This document shows, piece by piece, positions 42,304 through 50,532 of a DNA stretch of 50,532 bases. Location of the stretch: assembly GCA_029279965.1 (NCBI GenBank), contig JAJUHJ010000007.1, positions 1 to 50,532 of the forward strand. Direction: 5' to 3'. Position 1 is the stretch's first letter, and each line of letters opens with the position of its first letter. The translations under genes were made by a program, and so were the position numbers. Source of the DNA: Phyllobacteriaceae bacterium (GTDB lineage: Bacteria > Pseudomonadota > Alphaproteobacteria > Rhizobiales > Rhizobiaceae). The notes below the pieces were generated by a model. The model saw only the letters and a list, made by a program, of their open reading frames with translations. It had not been told where the DNA came from and did no database searches.

Positions 42304-44181
42304 CTATCGCAATTGGCGCCGCATGATTTTTCCAACGTTGGATTTCGGCAACTCGCTGCGAAACTCCACATATTTCGGGCGCTTGTAGCCGGTCAGCTCC
42401 CCGCGGCAAAATTCAAGGATCGCCTCTTCGGTGAGCGAATGCTCCCTTTTTACGATGAACAGCTTTGGCACCTCGCCGGAATGCTCATCGGGCACGCCGA
42501 TCGCCGCCACTTCGAGAACACCGGGATGCTTCGAAACGATTTCCTCGATCTCGTTGGGGTAAACGTTGAAGCCGGAAACAACGATCATGTCCTTCTTGCG
42601 GTCTACGAGGCGGATATGACCACCGGCGTCCATCGTGCCCATATCGCCGGATCGCAGAAAGCCGTCCTCCGTCATGCAGCGCGCTGTCTCGTCCGGCCGG
42701 TTCCAATATCCCGCCATCACCTGCGGTCCCCGAATACAGATCTCGCCCACTTCACCCGTCTTCAGATCCCGGCCGGCATCGTCACGAATCGCAACCTCCG
42801 TCGAAGGCAGCGGCAGGCCGATGGTGCCGGTGAAATCCTCGATATCGAAGCGGTTTGCCGCAACGACCGGCGAAGTCTCCGAAAGACCATAGCCTTCGCA
42901 GATCGTGTGGCCCATAGCCTCTTTCCAGCGCTCGGCGACGGAGCGCTGCACAGCCATGCCGCCGGCCAGGGTCAGTTTTAGCCGATCGAGCCGCAGCCTC
43001 CGGAAGTCCTCATTGTTCAACAGTGCGTTGAAAAGCGTGTTGAGACCGGGAAAAACGTCGATGGCATGCCTTCGGAGTACCTTCACCAGCCCCGGTATAT
43101 CGCGCGGGTTCGGAACCAGAACGCTTTCAGCGCCAAGCCTGACACCCATCAGCGCGATCACTGTGAGAGCGTAGATATGGTAGAGCGGCAGGGCACAGAG
43201 ATGGACCGGGCGCTCGGGAGGCTCCCGGTCGAGATATGCCGTCTGCAGCCACAGGCTGTTCTGCATCACATTGGCGAGGACATTGCGGTGAAGAAGCACC
43301 GCGCCTTTCGCAATGCCCGTCGTGCCGCCCGTATATTGCAGGAAGGCAGTATCATCGAGGCCGACTTCGGGCGGCGCGAACCGTGCTGCCGCGCCTTCCC
43401 GCATGGCCTGTTTGAAGGAAATGTGAGGCAGGCTCCAAGGAGGCACGAGCCTCTTGACGTAGCGCACGGCGAAATTGATCGCGTGTCCCTTCAAGCCCAT
43501 CATGTCGCCCATGGTGGCGACGATCACGTGACGCAAGCTGCTGCCGCCGAGCGCCGCTTGCAGCGTCCCTGCAAAATTCTCCATGATAATGATGGCTTCT
43601 GCGCCCGAATCGGCCAGTTGGTGCTCCAACTCGCGCCGCGTATAGAGCGGGTTGACGTTGACAACCACATAGCCCGCCCGGAGCGCCGCCATGCCAACCA
43701 CCGGATATTGCAGCACGTTGGGCATCATGATCGCCACCCGTGCGCCTTTCTCCAGGCCTATGGATTGCAAATAGGCGGCGAAGTCGCGCGAGGCCTTTTC
43801 CAGACCGGAAAAGGTCAGCGACGTGCCCATGCAGGTAAAGGCCGGCCGGTCGGCATACAAACGGCAGGATTCCAGCATCATGTCGGCCAGCGAATCATGG
43901 CTGAACGGCCCGATTTCGGCCGGGATTTCTTTAGGATAGCTTTTCAGCCACGGCTGCTTCGCAACAGGCGAAGGCGCCTTGCCGGTCCTGCCCCCTTTGG
44001 CAGAGACTTTCTTGTTGCGCGTGCTTTTTGTGCCACCGGCGGCAGCCGGTGTCCGGCTCCTGCCCGCTTCTGCCTTCCCTCGCTTCTTCGGTGTGTTTGC
44101 TGAACCAGGCTTCCCGGCCCGCCCCCGCGGCTTGCCGGAGCCGGTGCCATCATCCTCGCCGTTCTTGCCGCTCCTGGCCAA
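42304..44181 (-). CDS. fadD: long-chain fatty acid-CoA ligase with a basic N-terminal tail
   Basis: AMP-forming acyl-CoA synthetase, 625 aa, activating fatty acids for beta-oxidation. Seen: ATP-binding P-loop YTGGTTGIAKGAVLLHRN, GYGLSETSPVVAANRF, RSGDMGTMDAGGHIRLVDRKKDMIVVSGFNVYP, and a C-terminal KSNVGKIMRRQLR with the catalytic Lys. The core starts near residue 76 (PWLKSYPKEIP). Residues 1-75 are almost only Lys, Arg, Gly, Ala, Pro, Ser and Thr, like a histone H1 tail. The start is a TTG, supported by GGGAGGG about 4 nt upstream; no ATG or GTG lies between it and the core. Substrate chain length is not shown. Confidence 0.92.
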   Translation of the reverse strand: MARSGKNGEDDGTGSGKPRGRAGKPGSANTPKKRGKAEAGRSRTPAAAGGTKSTRNKKVSAKGGRTGKAPSPVAKQPWLKSYPKEIPAEIGPFSHDSLADMMLESCRLYADRPAFTCMGTSLTFSGLEKASRDFAAYLQSIGLEKGARVAIMMPNVLQYPVVGMAALRAGYVVVNVNPLYTRRELEHQLADSGAEAIIIMENFAGTLQAALGGSSLRHVIVATMGDMMGLKGHAINFAVRYVKRLVPPWSLPHISFKQAMREGAAARFAPPEVGLDDTAFLQYTGGTTGIAKGAVLLHRNVLANVMQNSLWLQTAYLDREPPERPVHLCALPLYHIYALTVIALMGVRLGAESVLVPNPRDIPGLVKVLRRHAIDVFPGLNTLFNALLNNEDFRRLRLDRLKLTLAGGMAVQRSVAERWKEAMGHTICEGYGLSETSPVVAANRFDIEDFTGTIGLPLPSTEVAIRDDAGRDLKTGEVGEICIRGPQVMAGYWNRPDETARCMTEDGFLRSGDMGTMDAGGHIRLVDRKKDMIVVSGFNVYPNEIEEIVSKHPGVLEVAAIGVPDEHSGEVPKLFIVKREHSLTEEAILEFCRGELTGYKRPKYVEFRSELPKSNVGKIMRRQLR

Positions 44182-44208
44182 TTCACCCTCCCTGCCCAGA
44201 CGCCTTGG

Positions 44209-44760
44209 CTATTGGCCGAAACCCTTGTGACCTTCAAGAAAGGCGAGCTCGTCTGCGGTGCTTTCGCGGCCGAGGGCGCGATTGCGGTGTGGAAAACGGC
44301 CGAAACGGTCGATGATGTCGCGATGTTCGATCGCGTAGCGAAGGCCTTCCTCGTTTCCGAGCGCCTTGAAGAGCATAACCGAATGCTCCTGGTCGGCCGA
44401 GACCTCCGAGTGCTGGAAGGGCATATAGAGAAACTGTCGCTGTTCCGGCGGCAGACTGTTGTCAAACCCCTTCTCGACCGCTTTGCGGGCAATGCCCACG
44501 GCGACATCATCCGTAACGAAAGCCCTGGCCGTGCCGCGATACATGTTGCGGGGAAACTGGTCGAAAAGGATGACGGCCGCCAGTGCGCCTCTTGGCTCGT
44601 CCAGTACCTCGTCGGGCACGCCGGACGTTAGACTTTCGTACAAGTCGCCAAAGCGGGTGCGGATCGTTTCGTCCAGCTCCGGACTGCCTTCGAACCACTC
44701 CTCGGGGCCCAACTCGTCGAACCAGAAGGAAAGCACATCCTCAATCCATTGCGCAGCCAT
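44209..44760 (-). CDS. DUF924 family protein
   Basis: Protein of 183 aa, DUF924, an all-helical TPR-like fold of unknown function. Seen: VLSFWFDELGPEEWF, LAAVILFDQFPRNMYRGTARAF, QRQFLYMPFQHSE and RFGRFPHRNRALGRESTADELAFL, all family hallmarks. The start at 44760 has GGGAGAGG upstream; the ORF track start is 16 codons too early. It is 27 bp upstream of the acyl-CoA ligase gene on the same strand, so the two may be co-transcribed. Confidence 0.9.
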   Translation of the reverse strand: MAAQWIEDVLSFWFDELGPEEWFEGSPELDETIRTRFGDLYESLTSGVPDEVLDEPRGALAAVILFDQFPRNMYRGTARAFVTDDVAVGIARKAVEKGFDNSLPPEQRQFLYMPFQHSEVSADQEHSVMLFKALGNEEGLRYAIEHRDIIDRFGRFPHRNRALGRESTADELAFLEGHKGFGQ

Positions 44761-44994
44761 AAGCCTCTCCCAAGCAGGAAACGGGGTCGTTCCGGACCGA
44801 CGCTTCACTCACCAATGTGGCCATGCCAGCGCGTCGCGTCCAGTGCCGAGTGAACATCAGGCGTCGCAATCAGCCGGGTAATTTTGTTGCGCACAGGTTT
44901 TTCAGAGGAGTTCCCTCACTGAACGAACTTTGCTTATATGCGGGCTCGAAGGGCCGGTGGGAACGGCTCGAAAACAATATCTGGGAGATGCCCA

Positions 44995-46590
44995 ATGACA
45001 AGCAAACTGACATTCGCGGCGATCTTGATGGCTGCCACCGCCATCAGTGGCACCGCAGCCGCGAAGACCTTCGTATATTGCTCCGAAGGGTCGCCGGAAG
45101 GCTTTGATCCGGGGCTTTATACGGCCGGAACCACGTTCGATGCCGCCGCGCATACGGTTTACAACCGGCTGCTGGAGTTCAAGCCGGGCACGACCGAAAC
45201 TGTTCCCGGGCTGGCCGAAAGCTGGGATATTTCCGAGGACGGCCTGGAATATACATTCCATCTGCGCCCGGGCGTCAAATTCCAGACCACCGATTTTTTC
45301 ACCCCCACACGTGATCTTAATGCAGACGACGTTCTCTTCTCGTTCGAGCGCCAGTGGCAGGACGATCATCCCTGGCATCAGTATGTGGCCGGTGCGAGTT
45401 GGGAGTATTTCAACGGCATGGGCTTTCCAGACCTGATCGAATCGATCGAGAAGGTGGACGACATGACGGTCCGCTTCACCTTGAAGCGTAGGGAAGCGCC
45501 TTTCCTCGCCAATCTGGCAATGCCCTTCTCCTCGATCGTATCCAGGGAATATGCCGACCAGCTCGAGGCTGCCGGCAACGAGCAGCTGATGAACCAGCAA
45601 CCGCTGGGGACCGGCCCTTTCGAGTTCGTCGCCTACCAGACCGATGCGGTGATCCGGTATCGCGCGCATGAGGATTTTTGGAACGGCGAGCAGGCAATAG
45701 ACGATCTGGTGTTCTCGATCACCCCGGACGCCTCGGTACGCTATCAGAAGCTCCAGGCCGGTGAATGCCACCTGATGCCCTATCCGAACGCGGCGGATGT
45801 CGAGGCCATGAAGAGCCATCCCGATCTGAAGGTGATGGAGCAGGAGGGCCTTAACGTCGCCTATCTGGCCTACAACACCACCCAGGCACCGTTCGATAAC
45901 GTGCAGGTGCGCAAGGCGCTCAACATGGCGATCAACAAGGAAGCCATCGTGGACGCAGTGTTCCAGGGCCAGGCGACACCGGCCAAGAACCCGATCCCGC
46001 CAACCATGTGGTCCTACAATGAAGAGATCGAGGACGATCCATATGACCCCGAAGCAGCTAGGCAGATGCTCGAGGAAGCTGGCGTCACCGACCTTTCCAT
46101 GAAGATCTGGGCGATGCCGGTTTCACGCCCGTACATGCTGAACGCACGGCGTGCGGCCGAGCTCATCCAGTCCGACTTTGCCGAGATCGGCGTGGATGTT
46201 GAGATCGTCAGCTATGAGTGGGCCGAATATCTCGACCGCTCGAGGGCTGAGGATCGCGACGGAGCGGTGATGCTGGGCTGGACCGGCGACAATGGCGATC
46301 CGGACAACTTCCTCCACACTCTGCTCGGCTGCGACGCAGTCGGCGGCAACAACCGCGCGCAGTGGTGCAATGAAGAGTTTGAGGATCTGGTGGTCCAGGC
46401 CAAGCAGGTTACCGACCAGGAGGAGCGCGCGGAGCTCTACCGGCAGGCGCAGGAAGTCTTCAAACAGGAGGCCCCTTGGGCGACGCTCGTTCACTCCCTG
46501 TCGATCGTGCCGATGCGCAAGGAAGTGGAAGGCTTCGTGCAGAGCCCGCTCGGGGACTTCGCCTTTGAAGGTGTGGACCTCGTCGAATAG
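44995..46590 (+). CDS. dppA: dipeptide ABC transporter substrate-binding protein
   Basis: Periplasmic peptide-binding protein, 531 aa. Seen: a signal peptide ending SGTAAA, then FVYCSEGSPEGFDPGLYTAGTTFDAAAHTVYNRLLEF, the typical DppA opening, PGLAESWDISEDGLEYTFHLRPGVKF, the family signature, LNMAINKEAIVDAV, and GWTGDNGDPDNFL near the ligand pocket. Heme and peptide binding are both known for DppA; which applies here is not shown. Start at 44995 with GGGAGA upstream. Two stem-loops follow it before dppB. Confidence 0.93.
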   Translation: MTSKLTFAAILMAATAISGTAAAKTFVYCSEGSPEGFDPGLYTAGTTFDAAAHTVYNRLLEFKPGTTETVPGLAESWDISEDGLEYTFHLRPGVKFQTTDFFTPTRDLNADDVLFSFERQWQDDHPWHQYVAGASWEYFNGMGFPDLIESIEKVDDMTVRFTLKRREAPFLANLAMPFSSIVSREYADQLEAAGNEQLMNQQPLGTGPFEFVAYQTDAVIRYRAHEDFWNGEQAIDDLVFSITPDASVRYQKLQAGECHLMPYPNAADVEAMKSHPDLKVMEQEGLNVAYLAYNTTQAPFDNVQVRKALNMAINKEAIVDAVFQGQATPAKNPIPPTMWSYNEEIEDDPYDPEAARQMLEEAGVTDLSMKIWAMPVSRPYMLNARRAAELIQSDFAEIGVDVEIVSYEWAEYLDRSRAEDRDGAVMLGWTGDNGDPDNFLHTLLGCDAVGGNNRAQWCNEEFEDLVVQAKQVTDQEERAELYRQAQEVFKQEAPWATLVHSLSIVPMRKEVEGFVQSPLGDFAFEGVDLVE

Positions 46591-46640
46591 TCGGATCGCT
46601 TCCGACTTGTTAAAGGGAACGCGCCGGGAAACCGGCGCGT
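46589..46640 (+). terminator. two tandem stem-loops between dppA and dppB
   Basis: AGTCGGA/TCCGACT (46589-46607, overlapping the dppA stop) and ACGCGCCGG-GAAA-CCGGCGCGT (46619-46640, a 9-bp stem closed by a GAAA tetraloop). There is no long T tract. They likely protect dppA mRNA or reduce read-through. Confidence 0.65.
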
Positions 46641-46714
46641 CTCGTTTGCATTAACGACGAAGAGCGTTTTATGCAGACGGGAAAAGCTCCCCACCGCAAG
46701 AGATCGAGCCTGCA

Positions 46715-47719
46715 ATGCTTCGATTTTTCCTGGGACGACTCGCTGTCCTGATCCCCACGTTCATCGGCGTTTCCATCGTCGCCTTCACCTTCATCCGCAT
46801 TCTTCCCGGAGACCCGGTGATGCTGATGTCCGGGGAGCGCGTCATGTCGCCGGAGCGATATGCTGAACTCAACCAGCAGCTGGGCTTCGACCGGCCATTA
46901 TGGGTTCAGTATTTCGACTTTCTTGGTGGCGTGCTTACCGGCGACCTCGGCAACTCCATCGTCACCAAACGCCCGGTGCTGAATGAGTTCTTCACATTGT
47001 TTCCTGCAACGCTGGAACTTTCGCTCTGCGCCATCATTCTTGCCGTTCTCATCGGTGTGCCGCTCGGCATTATCGCGGCGGTGCGACGGGGCTCCTGGCT
47101 TGACCAGTCCATCATGGGAGCAGCTCTGGTCGGCTATTCCATGCCAATCTTCTGGTGGGGACTGCTGCTCATCATCCTCTTCTCCGGGATTCTCCAGTGG
47201 ACCCCTGTTTCAGGTCGCATCTCGCTGCTTTACTATTTTCCGCCGGTAACGGGCTTCATGCTTGTCGACAGCCTTCTGTCGGGGCAGGAGGGCGCGTTCA
47301 GATCGGCGGTGTCGCATCTGGTGCTGCCGTCCATTGTGCTTGCCACGATTCCGCTTGCCGTGATCGCGCGGCAGACGCGCTCGGCCATGCTGGAGGTGCT
47401 GGGTGAGGATTACGTCCGCACTGCCCGCTCGAAGGGCCTCCCGCCGCGCCGGGTCATCGGCCTGCATGCTTTGCGAAACGCGTTGATTCCGGTCATCACC
47501 ACAATCGGCCTGCAAGTCGGCGTTCTGATCGCCGGCGCCATTCTCACCGAGACCATCTTTTCCTGGCCGGGCATCGGCAAGTGGATGGTCGATAGCGTCT
47601 TTCGCCGCGATTATGCCGTTGTGCAGGGGGGGCTGTTGCTGATCGCCGGTCTTATCATGCTCGTGAACCTGCTCGTCGACGTGCTTTACGGTCTTATCAA
47701 TCCAAGGATCAGGCACTAG
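46715..47719 (+). CDS. dppB: dipeptide ABC transporter permease DppB
   Basis: Inner-membrane permease, 334 aa, about six membrane helices. Seen: RFFLGRLAVLIPTFIGVSIVAFTFIRILPGDPV at the start and the coupling motif EDYVRTARSKGLPPRRVIGLHALRNALIPVIT (EAA-loop), ending GLINPRIRH. Partner of dppC, 3 bp downstream. Confidence 0.95.
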   Translation: MLRFFLGRLAVLIPTFIGVSIVAFTFIRILPGDPVMLMSGERVMSPERYAELNQQLGFDRPLWVQYFDFLGGVLTGDLGNSIVTKRPVLNEFFTLFPATLELSLCAIILAVLIGVPLGIIAAVRRGSWLDQSIMGAALVGYSMPIFWWGLLLIILFSGILQWTPVSGRISLLYYFPPVTGFMLVDSLLSGQEGAFRSAVSHLVLPSIVLATIPLAVIARQTRSAMLEVLGEDYVRTARSKGLPPRRVIGLHALRNALIPVITTIGLQVGVLIAGAILTETIFSWPGIGKWMVDSVFRRDYAVVQGGLLLIAGLIMLVNLLVDVLYGLINPRIRH

Positions 47720-47722
47720 ATC

Positions 47723-48655
47723 ATGGCTACGAACACAAAAGACCCCAACGCCGCGATCGGTTTGGAAGGTGGCCCGAGTGTCGCGGCCACGCGCCGGGCG
47801 ATGCTTGGGGAGTTCTGGTACTATTTTCGCCAGAACCGGGGGGCCGTCGTAGGTCTCGTCGTATTTGTCCTGATCGTCGCGACCGCTATTTTCGCGCCGT
47901 TGCTGGCACCATACAATCCGAGCACCCAGATTCGGGGCGCTCTGCTCATTCCCCCCGTATGGCAGGAAGGCGGACGCTGGGAGTTTATTCTCGGCACGGA
48001 TGCGGTGGGCCGCGATATCCTTTCGCGCCTTCTCTACGGCGCGCGCTTCTCACTCTTCATCGGCCTCGTGGTGGTGACTCTTTCCGTTACCGTGGGTGTC
48101 GTCATCGGTCTGATCGCGGGATATTTCCGCGGGGCGGTGGACACCATTATCATGCGTCTGATGGACATAATCCTGGCCTTTCCATCGCTCCTTCTGGCGC
48201 TCGTTCTGGTGGCGGTTCTGGGGCCCGGCCTCCTCAATGCCATGATTGCCATAGCGCTGGTCCTGCAGCCACATTTCGTTCGTCTCACCCGCGCGGCGGT
48301 GATGGCGGAAAAGAGCAGGGATTATGTTACCGCGGCCCGGGTCGCCGGCGCGGGCAATCTGCGGCTGATGTTCAAGACGATCCTGCCCAACTGCACAGCA
48401 CCCCTGATCGTGCAGGCGACGCTTTCGTTTTCCACAGCCATTCTCGACGCGGCCGCGCTCGGCTTTCTCGGCATGGGCGCGCAGCCGCCAACGCCCGAAT
48501 GGGGTACGATGCTGGCGGAAGCGCGTGAATTCATCCTGCGCGCCTGGTGGGTCGTCACCTTCCCGGGCCTGTCGATCCTGGTAACGGTGCTGGCCATCAA
48601 CCTTATGGGCGATGGCCTGCGCGATGCTCTGGATCCCAAGTTGAAGAGGTCGTAA
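47723..48655 (+). CDS. dppC: dipeptide ABC transporter permease DppC
   Basis: Second permease, 310 aa. Seen: FWYYFRQNRGAVVGLVVFVLIVATAIFAPLLAPYNP, FILGTDAVGRDILSRLLYGARFSLFIGL, and the coupling loop KSRDYVTAARVAGAGNLRLMFKTILPN, ending GDGLRDALDPKLKRS. It pairs with DppB to form the channel; 3-bp spacing on both sides supports one operon. Confidence 0.95.
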   Translation: MATNTKDPNAAIGLEGGPSVAATRRAMLGEFWYYFRQNRGAVVGLVVFVLIVATAIFAPLLAPYNPSTQIRGALLIPPVWQEGGRWEFILGTDAVGRDILSRLLYGARFSLFIGLVVVTLSVTVGVVIGLIAGYFRGAVDTIIMRLMDIILAFPSLLLALVLVAVLGPGLLNAMIAIALVLQPHFVRLTRAAVMAEKSRDYVTAARVAGAGNLRLMFKTILPNCTAPLIVQATLSFSTAILDAAALGFLGMGAQPPTPEWGTMLAEAREFILRAWWVVTFPGLSILVTVLAINLMGDGLRDALDPKLKRS

Positions 48656-48658
48656 CGC

Positions 48659-49513
48659 ATGGCGTTGCTGGAAATCGAAAATCTCACTGTCGAGTTCGAC
48701 ACTGCAAGCGGCACGCTTCGCGCCGTCGATGGCATCTCCCTCCATGTCGATGAAGGGGAGGTGCTGGCCATCGTCGGTGAATCCGGTTCCGGCAAGTCGG
48801 TTTCAATGCTCGCCGTCATGGGGCTTCTGCCCTGGACCGCAAGAGTGACGGCCGACCGAATCGCTTTTCAAGGGCGCGACATCCTCAACCTCTCGGCAGC
48901 AGAACGGCGCCGGATCATCGGCAAGGACATCTCGATGATCTTTCAGGAGCCGGTTGCCAGCCTCAATCCCTGCTTCACGGTCGGCTTCCAGTTGGAGGAG
49001 ACCCTGCGCACCCATACGAATCTCGACCGGGCAGCGCGGCGGCAGAGGATGGTGGAACTGCTTACCGAAGTCGGCATCCCGGAGCCGGAGGAGCGCCTCA
49101 GCTCGTATCCGCACCAGATGTCGGGTGGCCAATGCCAGCGCGTGATGATCGCCATCGCGCTCGCCTGCAATCCGAAGCTGCTGATCGCGGACGAGCCGAC
49201 AACGGCGCTCGACGTCACCATTCAGAAGCAGATCCTTGATCTGCTTGTAAAGCTCCAGACGGAAACGTCCATGGGCATGATCCTGATCACGCACGATATG
49301 GGCGTGGTGGCCGAGACCGCGGATCGCGTCGTGGTGCAGTACAAGGGGCGCAAGATGGAAGAGGCCGATGTGCTCTCCCTCTTCGAAACCCCGCAGCATC
49401 CCTACACCAGGGCGCTGCTTTCGGCGCTTCCGGAAAATGCGGTTGGCGACCGCCTTCCAACGGTCGCCGATTTTTCCCTCGACGACATGCCCTATACCGG
49501 AGCGCAGACATGA
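48659..49513 (+). CDS. dppD: dipeptide ABC transporter ATP-binding protein DppD
   Basis: ATPase subunit, 284 aa. Seen: Walker [11 protein letters not shown]-loop [14 protein letters not shown], signature [15 protein letters not shown], Walker [13 protein letters not shown] and switch His in LITHDM. It ends shortly after [19 protein letters not shown], without the Cys-rich oligopeptide-transporter C-terminal extension (oligo_HPY) found in E. coli DppD (about 327 aa). It overlaps dppF by 4 bp. Confidence 0.94.
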   Translation: MALLEIENLTVEFDTASGTLRAVDGISLHVDEGEVLAIVGESGSGKSVSMLAVMGLLPWTARVTADRIAFQGRDILNLSAAERRRIIGKDISMIFQEPVASLNPCFTVGFQLEETLRTHTNLDRAARRQRMVELLTEVGIPEPEERLSSYPHQMSGGQCQRVMIAIALACNPKLLIADEPTTALDVTIQKQILDLLVKLQTETSMGMILITHDMGVVAETADRVVVQYKGRKMEEADVLSLFETPQHPYTRALLSALPENAVGDRLPTVADFSLDDMPYTGAQT

Positions 49514-50337
49514 GCGAGATCGTTCTGGAGACGCGCGACATCGTTCGCCATTACGAGGTTGGCGGCGGGCTGTTCCGCAAGGCCCGCACCATTGAAGCTG
49601 TCAAGGGTGTCAGCCTCAAGCTCGAGAAGGGAAAGACCCTCGCGGTCGTCGGGGAAAGCGGCTGCGGCAAGTCCACGCTGGCACGCATGATCACGATGAT
49701 CGACGTGCCGACGGCCGGCGAGCTCATCATCGACGGTGAGAAAGTGGATCTGGCGCGTCAGCGGCTGACGCCGGAATTGCGCCGCAAAGTGCAGATCGTC
49801 TTTCAGAACCCTTACGGCTCGCTCAATCCACGCCAGAAGGTCGGAGACGTCCTGATGGAGCCGCTTATCATCAATTCCAGCATGCCGCTCTCGGAGCGAC
49901 GCGACCGTGCCGTCGCAATGCTGAAAAAGGTGGGCCTCGGCCCGGAGCACTTCAACCGCTATCCGCACATGTTTTCCGGCGGCCAGCGCCAGCGCATCGC
50001 GATTGCCAGGGCATTGATGCTCAACCCGCATCTTCTCGTGCTGGACGAGCCGGTTTCCGCACTGGATCTGTCCGTGCAGGCGCAAGTTTTAAACCTGCTC
50101 GCGGACCTGCAGGACGAACTCGAGCTCACCTATGTCTTTATCAGCCACGATCTTTCGGTGGTGCGCTATATCGCCGACGAGGTGATGGTGATGTATTTCG
50201 GCGAGGCGGTGGAATACGGGACGCGCGACCAGGTGTTCTCCGACCCCCAGCATGAGTATACCAGGACGCTTTTTGCCGCCACGCCGCGCGCCGACGTGGC
50301 AAGCATCCGCGCGCGTTTGGCCAGACGGGCGGCGTAA
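49510..50337 (+). CDS. dppF: dipeptide ABC transporter ATP-binding protein DppF
   Basis: Second ATPase, 275 aa. Seen: HYEVGGGLFRKARTIEAVKGVS, Walker A GESGCGKST, Q-loop IVFQNPYGSLNPRQKVG, signature FSGGQRQRIAIARAL, Walker B LLVLDEPVSALD and switch His in FISHDL. It stops after PQHEYTRTLFAATPRA and a short basic tail, so it too lacks the oligo_HPY extension. It completes dppABCDF. No terminator is visible in the 80 bp before the convergent partial gene. Confidence 0.94.
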   Translation: MSEIVLETRDIVRHYEVGGGLFRKARTIEAVKGVSLKLEKGKTLAVVGESGCGKSTLARMITMIDVPTAGELIIDGEKVDLARQRLTPELRRKVQIVFQNPYGSLNPRQKVGDVLMEPLIINSSMPLSERRDRAVAMLKKVGLGPEHFNRYPHMFSGGQRQRIAIARALMLNPHLLVLDEPVSALDLSVQAQVLNLLADLQDELELTYVFISHDLSVVRYIADEVMVMYFGEAVEYGTRDQVFSDPQHEYTRTLFAATPRADVASIRARLARRAA

Positions 50338-50417
50338 CGACGCTGGGGGTCGCACCGACAGATCGGCTCGACGACGAACGCGTCACAACAAAAGGCGCAC
50401 GAGGCGGTCGCACGCGA

Positions 50418-50532
50418 TCAGCCGTTTGCCGCCTCCACCGCGCGCTTTGCCATGACAGCAACGAGGTTGGCGCGATATTCGGCCGACGCGTGTATGTCCG
50501 ACATCAGCCCATCAGCCGGGACCGCGGCGCCC
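50418..50532 (-). CDS. C-terminus of a probable CoxM-type FAD-binding subunit (partial)
   Basis: Minus-strand open frame from the window edge to TGA at 50418-50420, about 37 codons, missed by the ORF track. The end SDIHASAEYRANLVAVMAKR resembles the conserved C-terminus of the medium FAD subunit of CO/xanthine dehydrogenase-type hydroxylases (SD-hxSAxYRxxL pattern). The rest of the gene, and any coxS/coxL partners, would lie beyond 50532. The call rests on a short motif. Confidence 0.55.
   Translation of the reverse strand, partial: GAAVPADGLMSDIHASAEYRANLVAVMAKRAVEAANG

Noticed and set aside
41991-42326. 111-aa plus-strand ORF in the gdhA-ligase gap
   Set aside because: No SD, no recognisable motif, overlaps the end of the ligase gene, and has chance-like composition.

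Overview
The window is a GC-rich chromosomal segment of an alphaproteobacterium, most likely Hyphomicrobiales (Rhizobiales) and perhaps a Phyllobacteriaceae/Mesorhizobium relative. The call rests on gene order and gene types rather than a database hit: dnaK-dnaJ followed by a PmtA-type phospholipid methyltransferase and pyrF, a short RlpA-like protein, a BTLCP-type transglutaminase-like protein, DUF2852, CUT2 and Liv-type ABC cassettes, an intracellular PHA depolymerase, and sequences resembling an EcfG stress promoter and an RpoH promoter. No rRNA, tRNA, CRISPR array, transposase or phage gene was seen. The right edge cuts one gene.

Layout. 1-2.2 kb (-): YgjP-type metallopeptidase, DUF2852 membrane protein, alpha/beta hydrolase. 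2.3-7.4 kb (+): infC (AUU start)-rpmI-rplT, then pheS-pheT. 7.5-12 kb: gshB (-), a GGDEF-EAL protein (+) and a sugar dehydrogenase/lactonase pair (+). 11.9-16.5 kb (-): RlpA-like and BTLCP exported proteins, PHA depolymerase, then pyrF, an FMN reductase and pmtA downstream of dnaJ. 16.6-19.8 kb (-): dnaJ and dnaK. 20.2-25.3 kb (+): a complete five-gene branched-chain amino acid-type (HAAT) ABC transporter. 25.4-33.4 kb (-): a ribitol catabolic locus: Gfo/Idh oxidoreductase, AraC regulator, CUT2 binding protein, ATPase, permease, ribitol 2-dehydrogenase and ribulokinase. 33.5-35.2 kb: divergent CsbD-like stress protein and cytochrome P450. 35.2-37.8 kb: yraN and rsmI (-), divergent from an LpoA-like lipoprotein (+). 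37.8-40.1 kb (-): an ArsR-controlled five-gene operon of two SRPBCC and two VOC-fold proteins. 40.6-44.8 kb (-): glutamate dehydrogenase, a long-chain acyl-CoA ligase with an odd basic N-tail, DUF924. 45-50.3 kb (+): a complete dipeptide ABC transporter, dppABCDF. 50.4 kb to the end (-): the C-terminus of a probable CoxM-type FAD subunit.

How the genes work together. Most of the window is core translation, proteostasis and lipid genes interleaved with uptake and catabolic cassettes. The ribitol locus is self-contained: import by the CUT2 transporter, oxidation to D-ribulose, phosphorylation to D-ribulose 5-phosphate, with an AraC regulator at the head of the transporter genes. The PHA depolymerase has a PhaR-like palindrome upstream.

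I found no clearly undescribed multi-gene system such as a defence island. The best leads are regulatory: a perfect 11-bp hairpin that buries the ribosome-binding site and start codon of the Gfo/Idh gene; the ArsR operon, whose promoter predicts a leaderless mRNA between two matching operators; a two-faced EcfG-like promoter between csbD and the P450 gene; a run of stem-loops in the arsR-gdhA gap; and a histone-like N-tail on the acyl-CoA ligase.
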